Assembly: GCF_947495995.1 (NCBI RefSeq)
Contig: NZ_CANMAX010000002.1
Span: 62,001 to 126,000 of the forward strand
Direction of reading: 5' to 3'
DNA length: 64,000 nt
From: an uncultured Tenacibaculum sp.
GTDB taxonomy: Bacteria; Bacteroidota; Bacteroidia; Flavobacteriales; Flavobacteriaceae
Shown here: positions 18,246 to 26,562 of the stretch, one piece after another
Layout: the number at the start of each line of letters is the position of its first letter
Position numbering within the stretch: position 1 is the first letter of the stretch
The notes under the pieces: model-generated
Databases searched by the model: none
The model's input: the letters and a program-made list of their open reading frames with translations, nothing else
What the model was told of the DNA's origin: nothing
Program-made: the position numbers and the translations under genes

Positions 18246-19673
18246 ATGAAACAGATAAAATATATAAGCATACTAGTAATTATCATGTTAATGACGTATT
18301 CATGTAGTGATAATTTTTTAGAACCAGCACCTGTTGGAACACCAAATGGTGAAACTTTTTACTCAAATGACGATGAACTTGAGTTAGGAGTGATAAACAT
18401 GTACGATGGAATTCAAGGAATAAATTCAACAAGTTCTAACGACAATCATTCGATACAAGTTGAGTTTTATGTAACTGAAATGCGAAGCGATAATACGCAA
18501 ACTAAAAGTAGTGAAGGTGAAGCTGCACAGTTTGAAAATTATACAATTGAAGCAAATAATGGAATTGTAGAAGATTACTATCGTAGTTTTTACAATATAA
18601 TTTTTAGAGCAAATATCATTTTAGAGAATTTAGATAACGCAACTGCAGCAAACAGATCAAGATTTGAAGGTGAAGCTAAATTTGTTAGAGCTTATGCATA
18701 TTTTAATTTAGTAAGATTGTACGGTGACATTCCTTTAATTGAAGGAGTAATTGCACCAGGAGATAAAGAAGTACAATTTACTAGAAGACCAAAAAGTGAT
18801 ATTTACAATTTAATAGAGTCAGATTTAAATAGAGCTATTGAAACGTTAGAAAACGGTTCAAAAAACAGAGCGTCAAGAGCTGCAGCACAGACTTTACTTG
18901 CTAAAGTTTACATGACTACAGAAAACAAACGCTATTTAGAAGCACAACAACTTTGTGAAGTAGTTATGAATTCAGGATTCAGTTTAGAATCTAACTTTAA
19001 AGATATCTTTTTTAATGAAGGAAATAATGAAATAATTTTCTCTATTGGATATATTGGAGACGACGCACAAAATAGTCAGAATTTCTCAGCAGAATGGTTA
19101 AATGCTGTTGGAAGAACTAGTGGTGTAAATTATGTAACTCCAGATGCAAAAGCTGCTTTAGATAATTTTGGTGGAGATAGAACTCAATTTTCTTATCGAG
19201 TAGATCAAGCACAACCAACAAGATTTCAAGTAGTGAAATATATTCCTGACGGAGATGCAACCTTAGGTATAGACCCAACATCTAGTAATCCTACACAAGC
19301 AGGAAACGACTGGATAGTTTTACGTTACGCAGATGTATTGTTACTTCACGTAGAAGCAATCATGGGAGCATCTACAGAAACAAGTGTACCAGCTGCATTA
19401 GCTTCTTTTCAATTGGTTAGAAATCGTGCAGGATTAACAACTCCTGTAACTACAATTACAAAAGATGATTTATTATTAGAAAGAAGAGTAGAGTTAGCTT
19501 TTGAAAATCATAGACTTTTTGATTTGTTACGATTTAACAAAGCACAAGAAACATTATCTGCATTTTCTAGTAGTATTGGAGCTAGTTTTAGTGCTACAGA
19601 TTTATTACTTCCAATACCTCAAAGAGAAGTAAACTTAGGTGGTGGAGTTTTAAATCAAAATCCTGGTTATTAA
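18246..19673 (+). CDS. SusD-like surface glycan-binding lipoprotein
   Basis: A 475-residue lipoprotein with a lipobox at MTYSC (Cys20). The chain shows the SusD fold: TPR-like helices with GEAKFVRAYAYFNLVRLYGDIP (about 142-163), and the C-terminal RRVELAFENHRLFDLLRF motif (about 423-440) typical of RagB/SusD proteins. It forms a lid on the SusC channel, and lies 9 bases after susC. Presumed ligand: alginate oligosaccharides, from the locus context. Confidence 0.95.
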   Translation: MKQIKYISILVIIMLMTYSCSDNFLEPAPVGTPNGETFYSNDDELELGVINMYDGIQGINSTSSNDNHSIQVEFYVTEMRSDNTQTKSSEGEAAQFENYTIEANNGIVEDYYRSFYNIIFRANIILENLDNATAANRSRFEGEAKFVRAYAYFNLVRLYGDIPLIEGVIAPGDKEVQFTRRPKSDIYNLIESDLNRAIETLENGSKNRASRAAAQTLLAKVYMTTENKRYLEAQQLCEVVMNSGFSLESNFKDIFFNEGNNEIIFSIGYIGDDAQNSQNFSAEWLNAVGRTSGVNYVTPDAKAALDNFGGDRTQFSYRVDQAQPTRFQVVKYIPDGDATLGIDPTSSNPTQAGNDWIVLRYADVLLLHVEAIMGASTETSVPAALASFQLVRNRAGLTTPVTTITKDDLLLERRVELAFENHRLFDLLRFNKAQETLSAFSSSIGASFSATDLLLPIPQREVNLGGGVLNQNPGY

Positions 19674-19691
19674 TTAAAAGACCTTTTCAAC

Positions 19692-20693
19692 ATGAGAAAA
19701 AATAACAAATTTACAATAAAAAGAACATTAATAACAAAGGTCTTAGCTTTTGTAGGAATATTAGCTTTTACAGCTTGTAATTTTGAATTTGAACTTCCAG
19801 AAGAAGGTTCAATTGAAGATTTAACACCACCTTCTGCTGCGTTTGAAGCAAGTCAAAATGTAGATAATTTTAGATTATACAATTTCGCAAACTTGTCTAC
19901 AAGTGCTACACAATATCAGTGGGATTTTGGTGATGGAAATACTTCTACAGATAAAGATGGAGTGAACGAATTTCCTGGTGAAGGTAATTTTACAGTAACT
20001 CTTACTGTTTCTGATGCTTTAGGAGTAGAAAGTACAGTAAGTCAAACTATTGAAGTTGTTGAACCTGAAGCTCCAGCAATAGCAGATCCTGTTTTAGTAA
20101 ATGCTGATTTTAACAAATTACCAAAATCTTCAGGTTCAGATTGTGCGTGTTCAGCTTGGATTAATAAAGACTTAGGAGATCAAGGTGAATCAAGTTCTGG
20201 TAACGGAGGTTCAGATAATGTTGTAAAATTAGATAATAACGAACCAGATCACGTATACCAAGAGTTTGAAGTAACTCCAAATGCCGATTATACAATCGAA
20301 TTGGTTGCATCTTTTAAAGAATTAAGTGGTGGGTCTTTTCCAAGCATGTTAGATGTACGTGTGTTATCAGGTACAGGTTTTGTTTCAGGTTATACTCCAA
20401 TATATTTTACAGAAACTACAGATTTTCCACAAGAAAACTGGGGATACACTTCTATCGCGCAAGTAGAAGACGATACCAACAATCTTTTATCAGAAACAAT
20501 AAGTAATCCTGATGATGATAGTTATATCACATACACATTCACGTTCAATTCTGGAGCAAATAATAGTGTTGCTTTATTTATTAGAGGAATTGGTGGACCA
20601 GCTACTGGCGGTGGCGGTGGTGATTTCGGTTACAACAGTGGAGACGAAGAAATTAGATTAGATTCGGTAATTATTACAGCTATTAATTTATAA
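19692..20693 (+). CDS. PKD-domain surface lipoprotein of the alginate locus (SGBP-like)
   Basis: A 333-residue lipoprotein (lipobox FTAC, Cys29). A PKD domain spans about 50-130, with the hallmark WDFGDGNTST (about 77-86). The C-terminal 200 residues form a beta-sandwich-like domain, including TIEL and TYTFTF strands, that would fit a glycan-binding role (SusE/F or surface glycan-binding position). It sits 18 bases after susD and 6 bases before the PL7 gene. No catalytic motif is seen. A similar PKD gene next to SusCD is a usual feature of flavobacterial alginate loci. Confidence 0.85.
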   Translation: MRKNNKFTIKRTLITKVLAFVGILAFTACNFEFELPEEGSIEDLTPPSAAFEASQNVDNFRLYNFANLSTSATQYQWDFGDGNTSTDKDGVNEFPGEGNFTVTLTVSDALGVESTVSQTIEVVEPEAPAIADPVLVNADFNKLPKSSGSDCACSAWINKDLGDQGESSSGNGGSDNVVKLDNNEPDHVYQEFEVTPNADYTIELVASFKELSGGSFPSMLDVRVLSGTGFVSGYTPIYFTETTDFPQENWGYTSIAQVEDDTNNLLSETISNPDDDSYITYTFTFNSGANNSVALFIRGIGGPATGGGGGDFGYNSGDEEIRLDSVIITAINL

Positions 20694-20699
20694 ACATAA

Positions 20700-21614
20700 A
20701 TGAAGAGCAGTCTAAAAAATATAATAGGGCTTTTTGTAATTATACTCTTGTTTGCAAACGCTACCTGTAATGCACAGCATAGTAGCGTTTCAGACTCGAG
20801 TGATAAAACTGAGAAAAAAAGGAAGAAACGAAGACGAAAGAAAGTTAAACTTCCTAAAATTGATCTTTCACATTGGAAAGTAACAATACCTGAAGGAAAT
20901 GACAAAGGACGACCTTTTGAAGTTAGTCCTCCAAAAATTTTTGATTATGCGAACAACGAGTTGTTACAAAAATATATGTACAACGATTCTGTAAAAGGAG
21001 CTATAGTTTTTTATGCTGAACCAAAAATAACAACAGCAAATACTAAGTATTCTCGATCAGAATTAAGAGAGCAGATGGATCCAGGAAACAATAATGTAAA
21101 CTGGACTTTCAAGCAAGGTGGAAGAATGAAAGGACAATTAGCGGTTACTGATATTTCTAGGGATAAAAAAGGCAATTATCATAAAACGATAATCATGCAA
21201 ATTCATGGAAGATTAACTAACGATCAGAAAAAACTTATTGGTCAAAAAGATAATAATGCACCACCAATTTTAAAAATATATTGGAAAAATGGTAAAGTAC
21301 GTGTAAAGACCAAGGTTTTAAAAAACAAGTCTGCAACAAACACAGAATTGTTACATAAAGAAGCTTGGGGAGATGATGAAGGTTTTACATTTAAACAGAA
21401 AGTAGGTTTTAAAAAGTTCACATTAGAAGTCAAAGTTTCAGACGGAAAAATGGTAGTAATTTTAAATAATAGTGAATTTAAAGTTTACGAAAACATTCAC
21501 ATGAAACGTTGGGGCATTTTTGAAAACTATTTTAAAGCAGGTAACTATTTTCAAACCAGAGACAAAGATGCCTTTGCAAAAGTTAAATATTATAAGCTAG
21601 AAGTATCACATTAA
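20700..21614 (+). CDS. Alginate lyase family PL7 with a polybasic linker
   Basis: An endolytic alginate lyase, 304 residues, with all three PL7 signatures: RSELR (119-123), QIH (167-169) and YFKAGNYFQ (277-285), the catalytic Tyr being 283 and His 169. The N-terminal signal peptide (about 1-25) is followed by an unusual block of mainly Lys/Arg (residues 39-50, KKRKKRRRKKVK). The catalytic beta-jelly roll is about 55-304. It ends the SusCD operon. The chain is the usual length for a single-domain PL7. Confidence 0.93.
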   Translation: MKSSLKNIIGLFVIILLFANATCNAQHSSVSDSSDKTEKKRKKRRRKKVKLPKIDLSHWKVTIPEGNDKGRPFEVSPPKIFDYANNELLQKYMYNDSVKGAIVFYAEPKITTANTKYSRSELREQMDPGNNNVNWTFKQGGRMKGQLAVTDISRDKKGNYHKTIIMQIHGRLTNDQKKLIGQKDNNAPPILKIYWKNGKVRVKTKVLKNKSATNTELLHKEAWGDDEGFTFKQKVGFKKFTLEVKVSDGKMVVILNNSEFKVYENIHMKRWGIFENYFKAGNYFQTRDKDAFAKVKYYKLEVSH

Positions 21615-21672
21615 ACCTTTTAAAATTTTAAAAATTAATAATCAAATATAAAATTTAACAGATGTAATTTAT

Positions 21673-21702
21673 TAAATTCGTAAATCGTAACTGGTTAACC
21701 AA
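21673..21702 (+). promoter_or_regulatory. Putative promoter and single operator of the gntR gene
   Basis: TAAATTCG (21673-21680) is one mismatch from TAnnTTTG. CTGGTTAACCAA (21691-21702) is the same palindrome as the paired operators upstream of the PL6 and susC genes, placed 15 bases before the gntR start, so the regulator probably controls its own gene. Confidence 0.55.
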
Positions 21703-21717
21703 TTATAACAAGAGTAA

Positions 21718-22431
21718 ATGAAATTAGAAATATTAACAACAAATGATAGCGAAAATGTTCAAAAGAAAATTATCTCTCAAATTAGAGATTTAATTAACTA
21801 TAAGAACTTAGAACCAGGAGATAAACTTCCTTCTGAACGAATGCTATCAGAAAAATTTGAAGTTTCTAGAGGAAATATTAGAGAAGCAATCCAAAAATTA
21901 GAATTCTATGGATTATTAAAATCAATTCCTCAAAGCGGAACTTTTGTTGCGAATATTGGAGTAATTGCTCTTAACGGAATGATTGAAGACATTCTTAGTT
22001 TAGAAGATCCAGATTTTAAATCACTAGTAGAAACTCGAATTCTGTTAGAACTTAAAACAGCAAGATTAGCAGCATTAAGAAGAACAGAAGATGATTTAAA
22101 AGCGATGGCAGAAACTCTTGAAGCTTATACGAATAAAGTAAAAGCAGGAGAAGATGCAGTACAAGAAGATTTACTTTTTCATTTGGCTATTGCTAAAGCA
22201 AGTAAAAATACTACGATAAATACATTTATGTTGATGATTACACCTGGTATTATCACCAATTTTGAAAAGTACCATGTATGTGATAAAAACTTAGCACAAA
22301 AAGGAATTCAAGAACATTATGACATTTATGAAGCAATAAAAAATCAAGATCCCCAATTAGCTAAACAAAAAATGAAAGATCATTTCAGTGTGCTATATCA
22401 ATATTGTTATAATTCAAATTCAGAAAAGTAA
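21718..22431 (+). CDS. GntR/FadR-family transcriptional regulator of the alginate locus
   Basis: A 237-residue repressor-type protein: winged helix (about 12-80, with GDKLPSERMLSEKFEVSRGNIREAIQKLEFYGLL) and an FCD-type ligand-binding domain (about 90-230, with the HLAIAKAS helix). FCD regulators usually sense small carboxylic acids, so a uronate or KDG-like intermediate is a sensible inducer; this is inference. The gene lies between the two catabolic operons and has a copy of the shared palindrome in front, so it is the best candidate to bind the tandem operators. No metal or ligand assignment is possible from sequence alone. Confidence 0.9.
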   Translation: MKLEILTTNDSENVQKKIISQIRDLINYKNLEPGDKLPSERMLSEKFEVSRGNIREAIQKLEFYGLLKSIPQSGTFVANIGVIALNGMIEDILSLEDPDFKSLVETRILLELKTARLAALRRTEDDLKAMAETLEAYTNKVKAGEDAVQEDLLFHLAIAKASKNTTINTFMLMITPGIITNFEKYHVCDKNLAQKGIQEHYDIYEAIKNQDPQLAKQKMKDHFSVLYQYCYNSNSEK

Positions 22432-22496
22432 CGATTTCTTTAGGTGTTTAATAGATCAATCAGAGTAAGTAAAGATTAAACAAAAACATATCGAAA

Positions 22497-22533
22497 GTCA
22501 TAAAACTTAAGTAACAGTTTTAAGAATTATGAC
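22497..22533 (+). other. Hairpin in the leader of the MFS operon
   Basis: GTCATAA (22497-22503) pairs with TTATGAC (22527-22533) and inside it CTTAA pairs with TTAAG. A second small repeat, TCATAA / TTATGA, lies at 22553-22571. No T run follows, so it does not look like a terminator. No YTGGTNAACCAR operator is present between gntR and the transporter. Confidence 0.3.
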
Positions 22534-22606
22534 TTATAAAACCAATAAAGGTTCATAATGCAATTTTATGAGCCCAGACCAAATACGTTGTAAATTAAAG
22601 TAAGAA

Positions 22607-23911
22607 ATGAAAATTAAAGGACTCAGATGGTGGGTAATAGGCTTAATAGCACTAGCTGCGATAATCAATTATATAGATAGACAAACTTTAGTTGTTTTAT
22701 GGCCAGATATTGCCCAAGAATTATATCCAGATAAGAATGCAGACGAAAGAAAAGAGATTTATTCTTGGATAACAATTGTATTCATGTTTTCCTATGCTTT
22801 CGGTCAAGCAATCTTTGGAAAAATCTTTGACTGGATTGGAACACGATTAGGATTTGTTTTATCTATAGGAGTGTGGTCTGTAGCTACAGCATTACATGCA
22901 TTAGCAAATTCATTTGCAAGTTTTGCATTGTTCAGGTCTATTTTAGGAATTTCTGAAGCGGGAAATTGGCCAGGAGCTTCAAAAGGAAATGCAGAATGGT
23001 TTCCTACTAAAGAAAGAGCTTTTGCTCAAGGACTATTTAATTCTGGAGCAGCAATTGGTGGTACAATTGCGATTCCTTTAATTGCTTTTTTAGCAAGCCA
23101 TTTTAGCTGGCAAACGATTTTTATTATTGTAGGTTTATTAGGATTATTATGGTTAATTCCTTGGATAATTGTAGTAAAATCTCCACCAAAATCGCATCCT
23201 TGGATTACTGAAGAAGAACGTAACTATATTTTAAAAGGTCAGAAAAAAGATACTGAAACAAATACAGAAACTTCAGTAGAAGAATACACACCAGATACTT
23301 CAAAATTATTATCACACAAACAAAGTTGGGGAGTAATTATTTCATCTGCAGCTATAGATCCAATTTGGTGGCTATTTGTATCATGGATTCCGATTTACTT
23401 ATTCGAAGTATATGATATGGATGTGAAAGGAATAGGTATTTATGGCTGGGTTCCATATTTAGGGGCAATGTTTGGTGCTTGGTTTGGAGGCTTATTAGCT
23501 CAAAATAGATTAAAAATTGGCTGGAGTGTTGATAAAACTAGAAAGATGGTAATCACTTTAGGTTGTGTAATTATGTTACCATCATTATTAGCATTGGCTA
23601 ATCCAGGAGGACCAACAACTGCAGTATTAATAATGGCTGTTATTTTATTCGGATTTCAAACAGCAATCGGGAATATTCAAACATTACCAAGTGATTTATT
23701 CAGTGGAAAAACAGTAGGAACATTAGCAGGTTTTTCAGGAATGGCGGCAAAATTAGCAGCAGCTGGATTAACATTTTTCATTCCATGGTTAACTAAAGGA
23801 GGAAATTATACACTTGTATTTATTATCGGAGCAATTTTAGCAACAGTTTCCTTAATAAGTGTTTGGGTTTTATGTCCGAAAATAGAACGAATTCAAGGAA
23901 GAAAAAACTAG
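22607..23911 (+). CDS. MFS transporter, hexuronate/DEH uptake (ExuT-like)
   Basis: A 434-residue membrane protein with about 12 hydrophobic segments; the first is after GLRWWVIG (about 10-30), with INYIDRQTLVV typical of the anion:cation symporter (ACS) branch that includes ExuT. It probably imports the unsaturated monouronate or DEH across the inner membrane from the periplasm. It is the first gene of the transport and catabolism operon, followed by SDR, kinase and aldolase genes. The substrate is inferred from context. Confidence 0.85.
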   Translation: MKIKGLRWWVIGLIALAAIINYIDRQTLVVLWPDIAQELYPDKNADERKEIYSWITIVFMFSYAFGQAIFGKIFDWIGTRLGFVLSIGVWSVATALHALANSFASFALFRSILGISEAGNWPGASKGNAEWFPTKERAFAQGLFNSGAAIGGTIAIPLIAFLASHFSWQTIFIIVGLLGLLWLIPWIIVVKSPPKSHPWITEEERNYILKGQKKDTETNTETSVEEYTPDTSKLLSHKQSWGVIISSAAIDPIWWLFVSWIPIYLFEVYDMDVKGIGIYGWVPYLGAMFGAWFGGLLAQNRLKIGWSVDKTRKMVITLGCVIMLPSLLALANPGGPTTAVLIMAVILFGFQTAIGNIQTLPSDLFSGKTVGTLAGFSGMAAKLAAAGLTFFIPWLTKGGNYTLVFIIGAILATVSLISVWVLCPKIERIQGRKN

Positions 23912-23952
23912 AAATAAAACAAGAAACAAATAATTAAAAAATACAAATAACG

Positions 23953-24705
23953 ATGAGTAAAATAGCTGTAATTACAGGAGCAACAGGAGGAATAGGTTTT
24001 GCTGTAGCAAGAAGGTTAGGGCAAGATGGATATACGGTAATTTTAAATGGTATTGAAGATGACATGGGAGCTAAAAGAGTAGAAGAGTTAACTGCTGAAG
24101 GAATCACTGCCGAATATTATGGTTTTGATGTCACTAAAGAAGTAGCGGTTACTGAAAATATAACTAAAATAGGAGAGAAATACGGTAAAATAGATACTTT
24201 AGTAAACAATGCTGGAGGTTTAGGTGGTCGTCAACGTTTCGAAGAAATGACTACAGATTTTTATCGTTTTGTAATGGCTTTAAATTTAGATTCAGCATTT
24301 TTCGCATCTAGAGCAGCTATTCCATTTTTAAAGAAAAGTGATAATCCATCAATCATCAATTATACATCAAATGCAGGATGGAATGCAGGTGGACCAGGAG
24401 CTGGAATTTACGGAACTTCTAAAGCCGCTGTACACACGTTAACTAGAGCTTTAGCAAAAGATTTAGCTGAGTACGGAATTAGAGCAAATGCTGTTTCTCC
24501 TGGTACTATTGATACAGATTTTCACAAACAAATTAAGTCTACAAAACCAGAAGTATTTGCTTCTTGGGCAAACAACATTATGTTAGGAAGATTAGGTCAA
24601 CCAGAAGATGTAGCAGGTGTGGTTTCTTTCTTAGCTAGTAAAGATGCAGCTTTTATAACTGCTGAAACTGTACAAATTGGAGGCGGACAAGCTTTAGGTA
24701 TTTAA
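23953..24705 (+). CDS. SDR oxidoreductase, probable DEH reductase
   Basis: A 250-residue short-chain dehydrogenase with GATGGIG (about 8-14, cofactor loop), NNAGG (about 86-90) and the catalytic Y-x-x-x-K in YGTSKAA (about residue 150). In alginate loci this enzyme reduces DEH to 2-keto-3-deoxy-D-gluconate (KDG) with NAD(P)H. Related KduD enzymes also act on deoxy-uronates, so the exact substrate is inferred from the neighbouring KDG kinase. It lies between the MFS carrier and kdgK. Confidence 0.88.
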   Translation: MSKIAVITGATGGIGFAVARRLGQDGYTVILNGIEDDMGAKRVEELTAEGITAEYYGFDVTKEVAVTENITKIGEKYGKIDTLVNNAGGLGGRQRFEEMTTDFYRFVMALNLDSAFFASRAAIPFLKKSDNPSIINYTSNAGWNAGGPGAGIYGTSKAAVHTLTRALAKDLAEYGIRANAVSPGTIDTDFHKQIKSTKPEVFASWANNIMLGRLGQPEDVAGVVSFLASKDAAFITAETVQIGGGQALGI

Positions 24706-24741
24706 TAAGAAATAGTATAAAATCACATTAAACTAAAATAG

Positions 24742-25764
24742 ATGAGTAAAGTTGTAGCGTTTGGTGAAATTTTAATGCGTTTAGCAACCGAAAGACACCT
24801 ACGTTTTTCTCAAGCAAATTTCTTCGATGTAACTTATGGAGGAGGAGAGTTTAATGTTGCGGTTTCTCTAGCAAACTATGGTGTTACTTCAGATTTTGTA
24901 ACCTGTTTACCAAATAATGATATTGGTAATTGCGCCATAGAAAAAATCAGACAACGAAATGTAGGATCTAACCATATAGCACTCGGTGGAAAAAGAATTG
25001 GAATTTATTTTTTAGAAACGGGTGCTGGTACTAGAGGAAGTAAGGTAATTTATGATCGAGAAAATAGTGCTATAGCCAACATTCAAGCTGGTCAGATTGA
25101 TTGGGATGAAGTTTTTGAAAATGCTACGCATTTTCATTGGAGTGGAGTAACTCCCGCTATTTCTCAGAATGCAGCAGATGAATGTTTACGAGCTGTAAAA
25201 AAAGCTCATGAGAAAGGCATTACAATTTCTTCAGATCTAAATTATCGTTCTAAACTTTGGAAATATGGTAAAGATCCGAAAGATATTATGCCAGAATTAT
25301 TAAAGTATAGTAATATCATATTAGGAGACATCGATACAGCACTTTTCATGCTAGGGAAAACGAAGGTTAATCCAGATTATGAAAATCTAGATACATTAGC
25401 AAATCAGTATAATTTGGTTGTAGAAAGTTGTCCTAACTTAGATATTATAGCTACTACTTTACGTTATTCTATTAGTGCATCTCATCAAAAAATAGGAGGA
25501 GTGTTGTATGATAAAACAAAAGTTTTGAAAGCACAAACTAGAGATGTTACTCCTGTAGTAGATCGTGTAGGAAGTGGTGACGCTTTTATGGGCGGTTTAT
25601 TGTATGGTTTAATTAATCCTGATTTTGATTTACAGAAAACATTAAATTTTGCTGTAGCAGCTTGTTGTTTGAAGCATACGATTTCAGGAGATTTTAATTT
25701 AACAACTAAAGAAGAAGTTTTACAAATGGTAGATGGTAACACATCTGGTAAAGTTTCTAGATAG
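24742..25764 (+). CDS. kdgK: 2-keto-3-deoxygluconate kinase
   Basis: A 340-residue PfkB-family sugar kinase. The N-terminal sugar-binding motif GGGEFNVAVSLA (about 33-44) and the C-terminal ATP/anion-hole motif DRVGSGDAFMGG (about 274-285, catalytic Asp281) are present. It phosphorylates KDG to KDPG. It is followed closely by the KDPG aldolase gene. Length and motifs fit KdgK; other PfkB sugar substrates are excluded mainly by context. Confidence 0.9.
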   Translation: MSKVVAFGEILMRLATERHLRFSQANFFDVTYGGGEFNVAVSLANYGVTSDFVTCLPNNDIGNCAIEKIRQRNVGSNHIALGGKRIGIYFLETGAGTRGSKVIYDRENSAIANIQAGQIDWDEVFENATHFHWSGVTPAISQNAADECLRAVKKAHEKGITISSDLNYRSKLWKYGKDPKDIMPELLKYSNIILGDIDTALFMLGKTKVNPDYENLDTLANQYNLVVESCPNLDIIATTLRYSISASHQKIGGVLYDKTKVLKAQTRDVTPVVDRVGSGDAFMGGLLYGLINPDFDLQKTLNFAVAACCLKHTISGDFNLTTKEEVLQMVDGNTSGKVSR

Positions 25765-25780
25765 ATTTAAAAGATATATT

Positions 25781-26449
25781 ATGGCTAAGTTTTCACGAAT
25801 ACAAGTGATTATAGCAATGGATAGAACGGGTTTAGTACCTCTTTTTTATAATGAAGACATAGAAACCTGTAAAAAGATTGTAGATGCTTTATATAAAGGC
25901 GGTGCTCGTTTATTAGAGTTTACTGCACGAGGAGATTTTGCACATGAAGTTTTCGGTAAGCTTTCTAAATATTGTAGTAAAGAATATAGTGATATGATTC
26001 TTGGTGTTGGTTCTGTAACTAGCGGAGCAGAAGCGGCCTTATATATGCAATTAGGAGCAAACTTTGTAGTGACACCAGTATTTCAAGAAGAAATAGCAAT
26101 TACTTGTAATAAAAGAAAAGTATTATGGTCTCCTGGTTGTGGAACACTTACTGAAATTTCTAAAGCAGAAGCTCTTGGATGTGAAATTGTAAAATTATTT
26201 CCAGGAAGTATTTACGGTCCAGGTTTTATCAAAGCTATTAAAGGCCCGTGTTCATGGACAAGCATTATGCCCACAGGAGGAGTTTCTCCAAATGAAGATA
26301 ATATTAAATCATGGATTAAAGCCGGAGCTGTTTGTTTAGGAATGGGATCGAAACTAATTGTAAAAAATGCTAAAGGAGAGTTCGATTATGAAAGAATTCA
26401 AGATTTAACAGAGAAATCTTTAGAGTGGATAAAAAAATACAAATCCTAA
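25781..26449 (+). CDS. eda: KDPG aldolase (2-dehydro-3-deoxyphosphogluconate aldolase)
   Basis: Cleaves KDPG into pyruvate and glyceraldehyde-3-phosphate, completing alginate catabolism. The 222-residue chain is a class I (Schiff base) TIM-barrel aldolase: FTARGD (about 45-50), EIVKLFPGS (about 128-136, with the Schiff-base Lys) and the phosphate-binding end segment MPTGGVSPN (about 160-168). I chose the ATG at 25781, 16 bases after the kdgK stop; an upstream in-frame ATG at 25733 lies inside kdgK and would add 16 residues unlike the family. Confidence 0.93.
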   Translation: MAKFSRIQVIIAMDRTGLVPLFYNEDIETCKKIVDALYKGGARLLEFTARGDFAHEVFGKLSKYCSKEYSDMILGVGSVTSGAEAALYMQLGANFVVTPVFQEEIAITCNKRKVLWSPGCGTLTEISKAEALGCEIVKLFPGSIYGPGFIKAIKGPCSWTSIMPTGGVSPNEDNIKSWIKAGAVCLGMGSKLIVKNAKGEFDYERIQDLTEKSLEWIKKYKS

Positions 26450-26466
26450 GATAATTTTAGGATTTG
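26440..26466 (+). terminator. Hairpin at the end of the eda gene
   Basis: CAAATCCTAA (26440-26449, including the stop) pairs with TTAGGATTTG (26457-26466). The following T content is modest, so it is a likely but weak terminator. Confidence 0.5.
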
Positions 26467-26477
26467 TGTTTAATTTA

Positions 26478-26556
26478 AAAAACCAAAGTTTATTTCCTTC
26501 CCCTAAATAAATTATTTAATTCCTATTGATTATTTATGTGAATAGCTTTGGTTTTT
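26478..26556. terminator. Long-loop inverted repeat between convergent eda and topB
   Basis: AAAAACCAAAG (26478-26488) pairs with CTTTGGTTTTT (26546-26556), an 11-bp stem with a 57-base loop. It could end transcripts from both sides, but the long loop is unusual for a rho-independent terminator. Confidence 0.4.
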
Positions 26557-26562
26557 ACTATA

